This document shows, piece after piece, positions 1 to 4,876 of a stretch of DNA of 8,732 nucleotides. Where the stretch lies: the NCBI GenBank assembly GCA_003558625.1, contig PWPP01000049.1:1-8732 (forward strand), given 5' to 3'. Below the pieces are notes generated by a model, which was given only the letters and a program-made list of their open reading frames with translations, had not been told where the DNA came from and searched no databases. The translations under genes were made by a program, and so were the position numbers. Source of the stretch: Syntrophomonas sp. (lineage in GTDB: Bacteria; Bacillota; Syntrophomonadia; Syntrophomonadales; Syntrophomonadaceae). Position 1 is the stretch's first letter; each line of letters starts with the position of its first letter.

Positions 1-2
1 CC

Positions 3-617
3 CTGATGGATGCCGTAGATGAGTATATACCCCAGCCGGAGAGAGCCATAGACAAGCCTTTCCTGATGCCTATAGAAGACGTGTTTACCATCACCGGAAG
101 AGGAACAGTGACCACGGGCCGGATCGAAAGAGGCAAGGTCAAAGTCGGGGAAGAAGTAGAAATCGTAGGCATGCGGGAACAAACCAGAAAGACGGTTTGT
201 ACCGGAGTGGAAATGTTCCGCAAGCTGCTGGACTACGGCGAAGCCGGGGATAACGTAGGAACCTTATTAAGAGGCGTAGACCGGAATGAAGTGGAAAGAG
301 GCATGGTATTGGCCAAGCCGGGCAGCATAAAACCCCTGACCAAGTTCAATGCCGAGGTATACGTATTGACCAAAGAAGAGGGCGGCCGGCACACCCCGTT
401 CTTTACCGGTTACCGGCCCCAGTTTTACTTCCGGACCACGGACGTAACCGGGATCGTACAGCTGCCGGAGGGGGTAGAGATGGTGATGCCCGGGGATAAT
501 GTGCAGATGTATATCGAGCTCATCATCCCCATTGCCATAGAAGAAGGCCTGCGCTTTGCCATCCGCGAAGGGGGCAGAACCGTAGGAGCCGGTGTGGTAA
601 CATCCATCAACGTCTAA
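3..617 (+). CDS. tuf: Elongation factor Tu, C-terminal half (5' end outside window)
   Basis: EF-Tu is the GTPase that brings aminoacyl-tRNA to the ribosomal A site in the cytoplasm. The reading frame is open from base 3, starting inside the protein at L-M-D-A-V-D, so the G domain is missing upstream and about 204 residues remain. Visible family signatures are PERAIDKPFLMPIEDVF and ITGRGTVTTGRIERG at the start of domain 2, and, in domain 3, EEGGRHTPFF, YRPQFYFRTTDVTG, LPEGVEMVMPGDNV and LRFAIREGGRTVGAGVV. It ends in TAA at 615-617, the normal C-terminal position for the family. The next gene, rpmG, starts 126 bases downstream behind its own promoter, so tuf probably closes an upstream str-type operon (inference). 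Nothing in the visible part looks damaged. Identification is very secure; only the cut 5' end is uncertain. Confidence 0.97.
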   Translation: MMDAVDEYIPQPERAIDKPFLMPIEDVFTITGRGTVTTGRIERGKVKVGEEVEIVGMREQTRKTVCTGVEMFRKLLDYGEAGDNVGTLLRGVDRNEVERGMVLAKPGSIKPLTKFNAEVYVLTKEEGGRHTPFFTGYRPQFYFRTTDVTGIVQLPEGVEMVMPGDNVQMYIELIIPIAIEEGLRFAIREGGRTVGAGVVTSINV

Positions 618-676
618 AAAAGATGTTTAAGACCCCGATTGTGACATAGCGGAGGTCCGGCGGATCATTTGTTTTA

Positions 677-706
677 TTGACATATACAAGATGCTTGTGA
701 TAGAGT
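677..706 (+). promoter_or_regulatory. Sigma-A-type promoter for the rpmG-secE-nusG-rplKA genes
   Basis: A perfect TTGACA at 677-682 is followed, 18 bases later, by TAGAGT at 701-706 (4 of 6 matches to TATAAT). TG at 698-699 makes this an extended -10 element. The start of transcription would fall near 713, about 30 bases before the rpmG start codon. It lies in the tuf-rpmG gap, where this cluster commonly has its own promoter. The hexamers are seen directly; activity is inferred. Confidence 0.6.
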
Positions 707-743
707 ATTTTAGGATTTTTGTGCACAGGACGGAGGTGTATTT

Positions 744-893
744 GTGCGGGTAATCATAACACTGGGCTGTACAGAATGCAAACAACGCAATTATTCCACC
801 ATGAAAAATAAAAAAAATAACACAGAGAGAATCGAAATGAAGAAATATTGCAGATTCTGTAATGCGCATACACTACACAGAGAAACCAAGTAA
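744..893 (+). CDS. rpmG: 50S ribosomal protein L33, zinc-binding form
   Basis: L33 is a small protein of the large subunit near the E site. The frame starts at GTG 744 behind GGAGGTG at 732-738 (spacing 5) and encodes 49 residues beginning MRVIITLGCTECKQRNY, the usual L33 length and N-terminus. Four cysteines form two CxxC pairs (residues 9/12 and 36/39), the zinc-binding (C+) version; many bacteria also keep a cysteine-free copy made under zinc shortage (family knowledge). The CRFCNAHTLHRETK ending is typical. The gene is first behind the promoter at 677-706, and secE begins 20 bases after its TAA. The position before secE-nusG is conserved in bacteria. The identification is secure although the gene is very short. 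Confidence 0.94.
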   Translation: MRVIITLGCTECKQRNYSTMKNKKNNTERIEMKKYCRFCNAHTLHRETK

Positions 894-913
894 TATTGAG
901 GGTGTGAATAGAA

Positions 914-1156
914 TTGGTCAAAAACAATACTTCTGCCACCAAGGATCCGGCTGTAAAAAATAAATTAGCATATCTGAAAGAGCATTTCATAGGTGTTTAT
1001 AATGAACTGAGAAAAGTTCACTGGCCCGGACGGCCGCAAATGATTGCATACACCGGGGTGGTTTTATTTGCTGTAACATTGATGGCTGTGATTATTTGGT
1101 TGTTTGATATCGGGTTATCCTTTATTCTGCTAAGAATAATGGAGCTTTTTGCCTAA
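914..1156 (+). CDS. secE: Preprotein translocase subunit SecE
   Basis: SecE is the essential small membrane subunit that clamps SecY in the SecYEG export channel. The 80-residue product has a polar N-terminal region, the conserved amphipathic stretch around YNELRKVHWPGRPQ (about residues 31-44), and one hydrophobic membrane span at roughly residues 48-75. That matches the short single-span SecE of Gram-positive bacteria. The start is TTG at 914: an in-frame stop at 905 excludes anything further upstream, and GAGGGTG at 898-904 gives a ribosome binding site 9 bases before it. It lies 20 bases after rpmG and 9-18 bases before nusG, the standard secE-nusG arrangement. Assignment is firm; the unusual TTG start is the best supported choice. 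Confidence 0.93.
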   Translation: MVKNNTSATKDPAVKNKLAYLKEHFIGVYNELRKVHWPGRPQMIAYTGVVLFAVTLMAVIIWLFDIGLSFILLRIMELFA

Positions 1157-1165
1157 GCAGAGGGG

Positions 1166-1762
1166 GTGGCTCTTATTAGCAAGGAAGAGCAATTGGAACA
1201 GGAAAAACCAGAGCAAAATGAGGAACAAGAAACACAAAAAGGCGAGTGGTACGTGGTTCATACTTATTCCGGCTATGAGAATAAAATAAAGGTGGACCTG
1301 AAGAAACGGGTAGAATCCATGAACATGCAGGATAAAATCTACCAGATCATTGTACCTGAAGAACAGGAAATCGAGTACAAGGGCGGAAAGAAAAAAATAA
1401 CCAACAAGAGAGTATTCCCCGGATATGTGCTGGTGAATATGCATATGGACGAGGATTCATGGTATGTGGTCCGCCATACACCGGGTGTTACAGGATTTGT
1501 AGGCAGCGGTTCCAAGCCTATACCCCTGCAGCCGGCAGAAATCGAAAAGATTCTGGCCCGTATGGGGCTGGTAGACAAGAGACCCAAATTTATAGATATG
1601 GAAATCGGACAAAATGTCAGGGTGAAAACCGGCCCCTTTGCCAATTTTGAAGGGGTGGTGAGGGAACTGCTGCCGGACAGAGGAAAGATCAGGGTGAATA
1701 TTTCTATGTTTGGCCGGGAAACTCCCGTAGAATTAGATTATGAACAGGTAGACAAAATTTAA
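1166..1762 (+). CDS. nusG: Transcription termination/antitermination protein NusG
   Basis: NusG binds RNA polymerase through its NGN domain and couples it to Rho, NusE or the ribosome through a KOW domain. Counted from GTG 1166, residues 28-38 read WYVVHTYSGYE, the hallmark start of the NGN domain; FPGYVLV sits at 84-90. Residues about 146-198 (EIGQNVRVKTGPF through MFGRETPVELD) form the KOW domain. The N-terminus carries an extra acidic, Glu/Gln-rich stretch of about 25 residues, longer than in many homologues. The start is uncertain. GTG 1166 lies inside the likely Shine-Dalgarno AGGGGGTG (1161-1168), whereas ATT at 1175 would have a 6-base spacing and give a 195-residue protein beginning MSKEEQ. 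The gene is in the secE-nusG-rplK order. Confidence 0.95.
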   Translation: MALISKEEQLEQEKPEQNEEQETQKGEWYVVHTYSGYENKIKVDLKKRVESMNMQDKIYQIIVPEEQEIEYKGGKKKITNKRVFPGYVLVNMHMDEDSWYVVRHTPGVTGFVGSGSKPIPLQPAEIEKILARMGLVDKRPKFIDMEIGQNVRVKTGPFANFEGVVRELLPDRGKIRVNISMFGRETPVELDYEQVDKI

Positions 1763-1783
1763 CTAAAGGAGGTGGAAAAACCA

Positions 1784-2212
1784 TTGGCTAAAAAGATTAT
1801 CGGCAAGATTATGCTGCAGATCCAGGCAGGAAAAGCTACCCCTGCTCCCCCCGTTGGTCCCGCCCTGGGTCAATACGGCATTAATATTATGGGTTTTTGC
1901 AAAGAATACAATGCCAAAACAGCGAATCAGACAGGATACATCATACCGGTTGAAATCAGTGTCTATGCAGACCGTTCCTTCAGCTTTATTTTAAAATCCC
2001 CCCCTGCATCGGATTTGTTGAGAAAAGCAGCCAATATTGCAAAAGGTTCCGGAGAACCCAACAAAAATAAAGTGGGGAAACTGAGCCGGGCGCAATTAAA
2101 GGAAATTGCCGAGATGAAAAAAGAAGACCTCAATGCGGCCGATATAGATGCTGCCATCAGAATGATTGAAGGAACAGCCCGAAGCATGGGCATTGAAGTT
2201 ATTGACGAGTAA
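1784..2212 (+). CDS. rplK: 50S ribosomal protein L11
   Basis: L11 binds 23S rRNA at the GTPase-associated centre at the base of the stalk and is the classic thiostrepton-site protein. The 142-residue product has AGKATPAPPVGPALGQ near residues 15-30 in the N-terminal domain. Its C-terminal RNA-binding domain includes KVGKLSRAQLKEIAEMKKEDLN and GTARSMGIEV. I chose TTG 1784, which gives the family-standard MAKK start and places the strong AAAGGAGGTG (1765-1774) at 9 bases. The in-frame GTG at 1772 is part of that ribosome binding site and would add four residues not usual for L11. The start lies 21 bases after the nusG stop; rplA follows after 48 bases containing a likely L1-binding stem-loop. 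No defect is seen. Confidence 0.95.
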   Translation: MAKKIIGKIMLQIQAGKATPAPPVGPALGQYGINIMGFCKEYNAKTANQTGYIIPVEISVYADRSFSFILKSPPASDLLRKAANIAKGSGEPNKNKVGKLSRAQLKEIAEMKKEDLNAADIDAAIRMIEGTARSMGIEVIDE

Positions 2213-2215
2213 AAA

Positions 2216-2244
2216 GTGGGAGGGTTGTTACCCGCTGGAACCAC
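2216..2244 (+). promoter_or_regulatory. Putative L1-binding stem-loop in the rplK-rplA mRNA
   Basis: Between rplK and rplA, GTGG (2216-2219) can pair with CCAC (2241-2244). GGG (2222-2224) can pair with CCC (2231-2233) around the loop TTGTTA. Two short helices separated by an asymmetric internal loop match the general form of the L1 site on 23S rRNA and of the mRNA sites by which L1 represses its own operon (established for other bacteria). The structure ends two bases before the rplA Shine-Dalgarno, where bound L1 would block translation (inference). Confidence 0.6.
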
Positions 2245-2260
2245 AAGGAGGGAATAAGAA

Positions 2261-2962
2261 GTGAAAAGAAGCAAAGCGTACAAAAGCCTGATGGAGAAAA
2301 TTGAAAAAAACAGGCAGTATGAACCCGCAGAAGCGCTGACCCTGGTTAAAGAATTATCCACCACCAAATTTGATCAAACCGTTGAAGCGCATATTAAATT
2401 GGGGGTTGACCCCCGTCACGCTGACCAGCAGGTCAGGGGCACGGTCAGTTTGCCTCATGGTACCGGAAAAGAAAAAAGGATCCTGGTGTTCGCCAAAGGT
2501 GATAAAGCCAAAGAAGCGGAAGCAGCGGGAGCAGATTTTGTCGGAGCAGAAGAAATAGCAGAAAAAATCCAGGGCGGCTGGTTTGACTTTGATGTTGCCG
2601 TAGCTACACCGGATATGATGTCCGTGGTAGGACGTCTGGGAAAAATTCTGGGTCCCCGCGGTTTAATGCCTAATCCCAAAGCCGGAACCGTAACCTTCGA
2701 TATAGAACGCACGGTGCAGGAATTAAAAGCAGCAAGAATAGAGTACCGGGTGGACAAAAACGGGATTATTCATGTTCCTATCGGGAAAGCATCCTTTGAG
2801 ACTGAAAAATTGCAGGAAAACCTGGATACCCTGGCTCATGCTTTGATAAAAGCCAAACCCGCGGCTGCCAAGGGGCAGTATATGCGTTCTGCAACAGTCT
2901 GCCTGACCATGAGTCCCGGGGTAAAAATCAATCCCGTAGTCTTGATGGCTCAGAACAAATAA
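2261..2962 (+). CDS. rplA: 50S ribosomal protein L1
   Basis: L1 forms the mobile arm at the E site that helps release deacylated tRNA, and it also acts as a translational repressor of its own operon. The 233-residue product has the normal length. The invariant block GPRGLMPNPKAGTVT lies at residues 131-145, preceded by DMMSVVGRLGKILG, and SPGVKINP sits near the C-terminus. GTG 2261 is the start, with AGGAGG at 2246-2251 at a 9-base spacing. The N-terminus, MKRSKAYKSLMEKI, is somewhat shorter than the MAKRGKKY type but covers the domain. The gene follows rplK through a 48-base gap with a putative L1 binding site. It is followed by 191 non-coding bases that hold the L10 leader. No frameshift or missing motif is seen. 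Confidence 0.96.
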   Translation: MKRSKAYKSLMEKIEKNRQYEPAEALTLVKELSTTKFDQTVEAHIKLGVDPRHADQQVRGTVSLPHGTGKEKRILVFAKGDKAKEAEAAGADFVGAEEIAEKIQGGWFDFDVAVATPDMMSVVGRLGKILGPRGLMPNPKAGTVTFDIERTVQELKAARIEYRVDKNGIIHVPIGKASFETEKLQENLDTLAHALIKAKPAAAKGQYMRSATVCLTMSPGVKINPVVLMAQNK

Positions 2963-2992
2963 GCCGGACAGGCCTGAAAAAGCAATAACAAA

Positions 2993-3111
2993 CTGTAGAT
3001 AGCCGGTGACTTGGGTCTTAAAAAAACGGAGTTTTGCCAGCTGAGGTTTTTATATATTAAACGATTGAAATGGTTTAATATACCTCTGCATGCTATCTGC
3101 GGAGGTTTTTT
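2993..3111 (+). ncRNA. L10 leader (ribosomal protein L10/L12 autoregulatory RNA)
   Basis: This RNA precedes rplJL in many Firmicutes and binds the L10-L12 complex to control transcription into the genes. The outer helix pairs GTAGATAGC (2995-3003) with GCTATCTGC (3092-3100) over 9 bp. The internal segment TGCCAGCTGAGGT (3035-3047) is typical of the family. An AT-rich hairpin pairs 3053-3062 with 3073-3082 (10 bp). GAGGT at 3043-3047 can pair with ACCTC at 3082-3086 as an antiterminator. The alternative is the terminator at 3082-3111. The outer helix and the terminator share 3099-3100, so the choices are mutually exclusive. It ends 42 bases before rplJ. Family recognition is strong; the detailed pairing is my hand fold. 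Confidence 0.88.
3082..3111 (+). terminator. Attenuator terminator of the L10 leader
   Basis: ACCTCTGC (3082-3089) pairs with GCGGAGGT (3099-3106) in an 8-bp stem including one T·G pair, with a 9-base loop. The T run extends over 3106-3111. This is the final hairpin of the L10 leader and would stop transcription before rplJ when the antiterminator does not form (established for this leader family; inferred here). Confidence 0.82.
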
Positions 3112-3153
3112 AATTCTCATGCCGGAAGCGGATTTGAAGGAGGTGAAAAACAG

Positions 3154-3582
3154 GTGTCAAAAATAGAAGAAAAGAAGCAAATAGTACAAAACATCGAACA
3201 GAAAATGCAAAAATCCACCTTTATCGTATTGACGGACTATCGCGGCCTGAATGTGGCAGAAATAACGGAGTTACGGGAAAAGCTGAGACTGCCGGGCATC
3301 GAATTCAAAGTACTGAAAAACACGATGGTGGAATTTGCTTTAAAAAACCTGGGCTGGGATGATTTAATTGAATACCTGCCGGGGCCCAATGCCGTATTGT
3401 TTTCTGAGGATGACCCGGTACAACCGGCCAAGATCCTGCAGGAATTTGCCAGAAAACATAAAAAGCTAAATATCAAAGTAGGTTTGTTAGAGGGGAAGAT
3501 TGTTCCGCAAGATAAGATTAAGGTGATTGCCGAACTGCCTTCACGGGAAATCCTGATCGCTACCGTATTAGGAACCATGTAA
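3154..3582 (+). CDS. rplJ: 50S ribosomal protein L10, ended early by an in-frame stop
   Basis: L10 anchors the ribosomal stalk: its N-terminal domain binds 23S rRNA beside L11, and its C-terminal helix carries the L7/L12 dimers. The frame begins at GTG 3154, with AAGGAGGTG (3137-3145) 8 bases upstream. Family signatures include residues 21-34 (STFIVLTDYRGLNV), KVLKNTM at 52-58 and ELPSREILIATVLGTM at 127-142. The protein then stops at TAA 3580-3582 after 142 residues, while L10 normally has about 165-175. Translation in the same frame past the stop gives the missing C-terminus, with a 174-codon total. Family members usually have Gln where the TAA stands, so one C-to-T change would explain it. 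If real, the product would lack the L7/L12-binding helix; a base-calling error or readthrough are alternatives. Gene identity is certain, functional status is not. Confidence 0.93.
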   Translation: MSKIEEKKQIVQNIEQKMQKSTFIVLTDYRGLNVAEITELREKLRLPGIEFKVLKNTMVEFALKNLGWDDLIEYLPGPNAVLFSEDDPVQPAKILQEFARKHKKLNIKVGLLEGKIVPQDKIKVIAELPSREILIATVLGTM

Positions 3583-3678
3583 GCCCCAATCAATAGTTTT
3601 GCTTATGTCCTGAATGCCAATCTAACCGGTCTGGTTAGAGCATTAGACCAGATCAGGGAGAAACAGGAAGCCAGTTAA
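3583..3678 (+). pseudogene. rplJ: Cut-off C-terminal segment of L10 after the in-frame stop
   Basis: The 31 codons after the rplJ stop stay in the same frame. They translate as APINSFAYVLNANL followed by TGLVRALDQIREKQEAS, the expected L10 tail: a linker plus the long helix that binds L7/L12 N-terminal domains. They end with tandem TAA TAA at 3676-3681. No start codon or ribosome binding site would let this be made alone. The tail shows no further stop or frameshift, so either the interrupting stop is very recent, it is a sequence error, or it is read through. The rplL ribosome binding site follows at 3688-3694. Confidence 0.85.
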
Positions 3679-3702
3679 TAAAAAATTAGGGAGGAATATA
3701 TA

Positions 3703-4077
3703 ATGAGCAAAGTACAGGAAGTTATTAATATTGTGAAAGAACTGACGGTTTTGGAACTGTCTGAATTGGTTAAAGCGCTGGAAGAAGAATTTGGTGTCAG
3801 TGCTGCAGCACCGGCAGCGATGGCTATAGCTCCAACCGGACCCGCTGCAGAACCGGAAGAAGAGCAAACAGAATTTGATGTGATCCTGACTGCAGCCGGA
3901 GAGAAGAAAATCAATGTTATCAAGGTCGTCCGGGAAATCACCGGCCTGGGCTTAAAAGAAGCCAAAGCCGTGGTAGACGAAGCACCGGGGCCGATTAAGG
4001 AAAAGATCTCCAAAGAGGAAGCCGATCAAATTAAGGCTAAAATCGAAGATGTTGGCGGAAGCGTAGAAGTAAAATAA
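3703..4077 (+). CDS. rplL: 50S ribosomal protein L7/L12
   Basis: L7/L12 is the multicopy acidic stalk protein that recruits and stimulates translational GTPases. The 124-residue product has the N-terminal dimerisation and L10-binding domain (residues 1-33, including LTVLELSELVKALEEEFGV), an Ala/Pro-rich flexible hinge (about 34-55), and the C-terminal domain (56-124) with EFDVILTAAGEKKINVIKVVREITGLGLKEAKAVVD, quoted here in outline, as factor-binding surface. It starts at ATG 3703 with AGGGAGG (3688-3694) at 8 bases, the first ATG start in this cluster. It lies directly behind rplJ, sharing the L10 leader. A strong terminator follows at 4099-4133, and rpoB, the usual next gene, is not present. 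The gene itself looks intact. Confidence 0.97.
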   Translation: MSKVQEVINIVKELTVLELSELVKALEEEFGVSAAAPAAMAIAPTGPAAEPEEEQTEFDVILTAAGEKKINVIKVVREITGLGLKEAKAVVDEAPGPIKEKISKEEADQIKAKIEDVGGSVEVK

Positions 4078-4098
4078 GTTCTCCCGGGGATATAATAT

Positions 4099-4133
4099 CA
4101 TGCTGCTCCTTATAATAAGGGGCAGCATGTTTT
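4099..4133 (+). terminator. Strong intrinsic terminator after rplL
   Basis: CATGCTGC...TTA (4099-4112) pairs with TAA...GCAGCATG (4116-4129) in a 14-bp stem containing one T·G pair, around a 3-base loop. TTTT follows at 4130-4133. It starts 22 bases after the rplL stop and closes the ribosomal protein transcript. In most genomes only a partial attenuator stands between rplL and rpoB; here it appears to be a real end. Confidence 0.85.
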
Positions 4134-4140
4134 CGCCTTA

Positions 4141-4270
4141 AACCCCTGAGCGTAGACGGGTGGTTGCGGACCGAACCAGGTAGGAATCCGGGAGCACGAA
4201 CCGTAGCTGAAGGCCATCCCGGCTGCCGGAATGGCGCTTCGGGGCCCGCTTTCTGTTCGCCTTTCTGCGG
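4141..4270. other. GC-rich, hairpin-rich intergenic element of unknown nature
   Basis: This block has 84 G or C in 130 bases, against 38 in the next 140, and no convincing gene on either strand. Possible hairpins are TGGTT/AACCA (4161-4165/4174-4178), AGCACG/CGT-A-GCT (4193-4198/4202-4208, one bulged A) and a 9-bp stem with one C·A mismatch (4213-4222/4226-4235, loop CTG). An alternative helix pairs CCGGGA (4188-4193) with TCCCGG (4217-4222). The minus strand is open from 4392 to 4138, but it lacks a visible ribosome binding site and its product is Arg/Ser-rich and low in signature. It could be an interspersed palindromic repeat, a small structured RNA or the scar of a rearrangement. With a single copy in view I cannot decide between these. 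Confidence 0.45.
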
Positions 4271-4309
4271 GAAAGAACGATATTAAAACCGGACTTTTTT
4301 ATTAAGTCC

Positions 4310-4338
4310 TTGATAATATGGTTTTTATTGTGTATAAT
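4310..4338 (+). promoter_or_regulatory. Sigma-A-type promoter for the zinc-ribbon gene
   Basis: TTGATA (4310-4315, 5 of 6) and a perfect TATAAT (4333-4338) are separated by exactly 17 bases in AT-rich DNA. Transcription would begin near 4345, leaving an untranslated leader of about 75 bases before ATG 4421. This is the best promoter match in the window. A 6-bp hairpin, GGACTT/AAGTCC (4291-4296/4304-4309), ends immediately upstream of the -35 box and might be an operator or chance. Confidence 0.75.
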
Positions 4339-4420
4339 ACATTTATGGTTGGATAGGAGTTTATTGTAAATGTTGCTCCAAATATCTAGCACAAATCAAA
4401 AAAGTGAGGGATATTCTTAA

Positions 4421-4720
4421 ATGTTTGAAGACAGAACTTTAGTATGTCAGGATTGTGGTAGGGATTTCATTTTCACCTCTGGTGAGCAAGAGTTTTATCA
4501 TGAAAAAGGTTTCGAAAATGAGCCAAAACGTTGCAAAGAGTGTAGAAATATGCGTCGTAGCGGAGGCAGCCGGAATGGTGGCAACAGAGCCCCCCGTGAA
4601 ATGCATACAGCTATATGTGCAAGCTGCGATGTAGAGACCCAAGTTCCTTTTAAACCTGTAGAAGGTAGGCCAGTATATTGTTTAGCTTGTTTCCAACAAC
4701 AAAAAGAAGCGGCATATTAA
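4421..4720 (+). CDS. Small eight-cysteine zinc-ribbon protein
   Basis: The 99-residue product has four CxxC pairs. C9/C12 and C38/C41 make an N-terminal zinc-ribbon of the 'probable zinc-ribbon' type, with the typical QEFYHEKGFENEPKRCKECR segment between and around the cysteines. C66/C69 and C87/C90 form a CxxC-x17-CxxC module containing VPFKPVEGRPVYC. A Gly/Arg/Asn-rich linker (about 46-59) joins them. The molecular role is not established; a cytoplasmic nucleic-acid- or protein-binding function is only inference from the zinc ribbons and basic linker. GTGAGGG (4404-4410) lies 10 bases before ATG 4421. It is a single-gene unit, with a strong promoter at 4310-4338 and a terminator at 4746-4777. 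No signal peptide or membrane span is seen. Confidence 0.85.
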   Translation: MFEDRTLVCQDCGRDFIFTSGEQEFYHEKGFENEPKRCKECRNMRRSGGSRNGGNRAPREMHTAICASCDVETQVPFKPVEGRPVYCLACFQQQKEAAY

Positions 4721-4745
4721 AGAATAGGCATATAAAAGGACAAAT

Positions 4746-4777
4746 AACCGGGCGTAACAGCCCGGTTTTGTTTTTTT
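4746..4777 (+). terminator. Intrinsic terminator after the zinc-ribbon gene
   Basis: AACCGGGC (4746-4753) pairs with GCCCGGTT (4760-4767) in a perfect 8-bp stem with loop GTAACA. A T-rich run follows over 4766-4777, broken by one G. It lies 25 bases after the zinc-ribbon stop codon and separates that gene from hpf. Confidence 0.88.
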
Positions 4778-4876
4778 AATCGGTCCGTGAGGGGCAAGAA
4801 ATTATGAAACTATATATGCTAAACGCAGCAATAACTGATAAAATAAAACTATAAAATCGGTAGAGGGAGTGATTAT

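Noticed and set aside
520..540. Ile in ELIIPIA of EF-Tu as a second C-to-T error like that in rplJ
   Set aside because: This position varies among EF-Tu proteins (His in Escherichia coli, Thr in many others), so it cannot be used as evidence of base-calling errors.
631..657. Hairpin GACCCCG / CGG-A-GGTC after tuf as a terminator
   Set aside because: The 7-bp stem has a bulged A and a 12-base loop, and no T run follows directly; the next T-rich bases come more than 10 bases later and overlap the rpmG promoter.
1459..1650. 63-codon + strand frame inside nusG
   Set aside because: It is a shadow in another frame of the NusG coding region, with no domain.
1772..1783. GTG 1772 as the rplK start
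   Set aside because: It lies inside the AAAGGAGGTG ribosome binding site and would add MEKP to a protein family that starts MAKK; TTG 1784 fits both spacing and family.
4138..4392. Minus-strand frame of 84 codons in the rplL-zinc-ribbon gap
   Set aside because: It has no visible ribosome binding site and crosses a strong opposite promoter. Its composition switches from Asn/Lys/Ile-rich to Arg/Ser-rich exactly where the DNA changes from AT- to GC-rich. I recognise no domain; it is more likely a by-product of the GC-rich element.
4787..4860. Sigma-H-like or sigma-A promoter before hpf
   Set aside because: AT-rich words such as AAGAAATT, TATATA and TATAAA occur, but none has a matching partner box at an acceptable distance.
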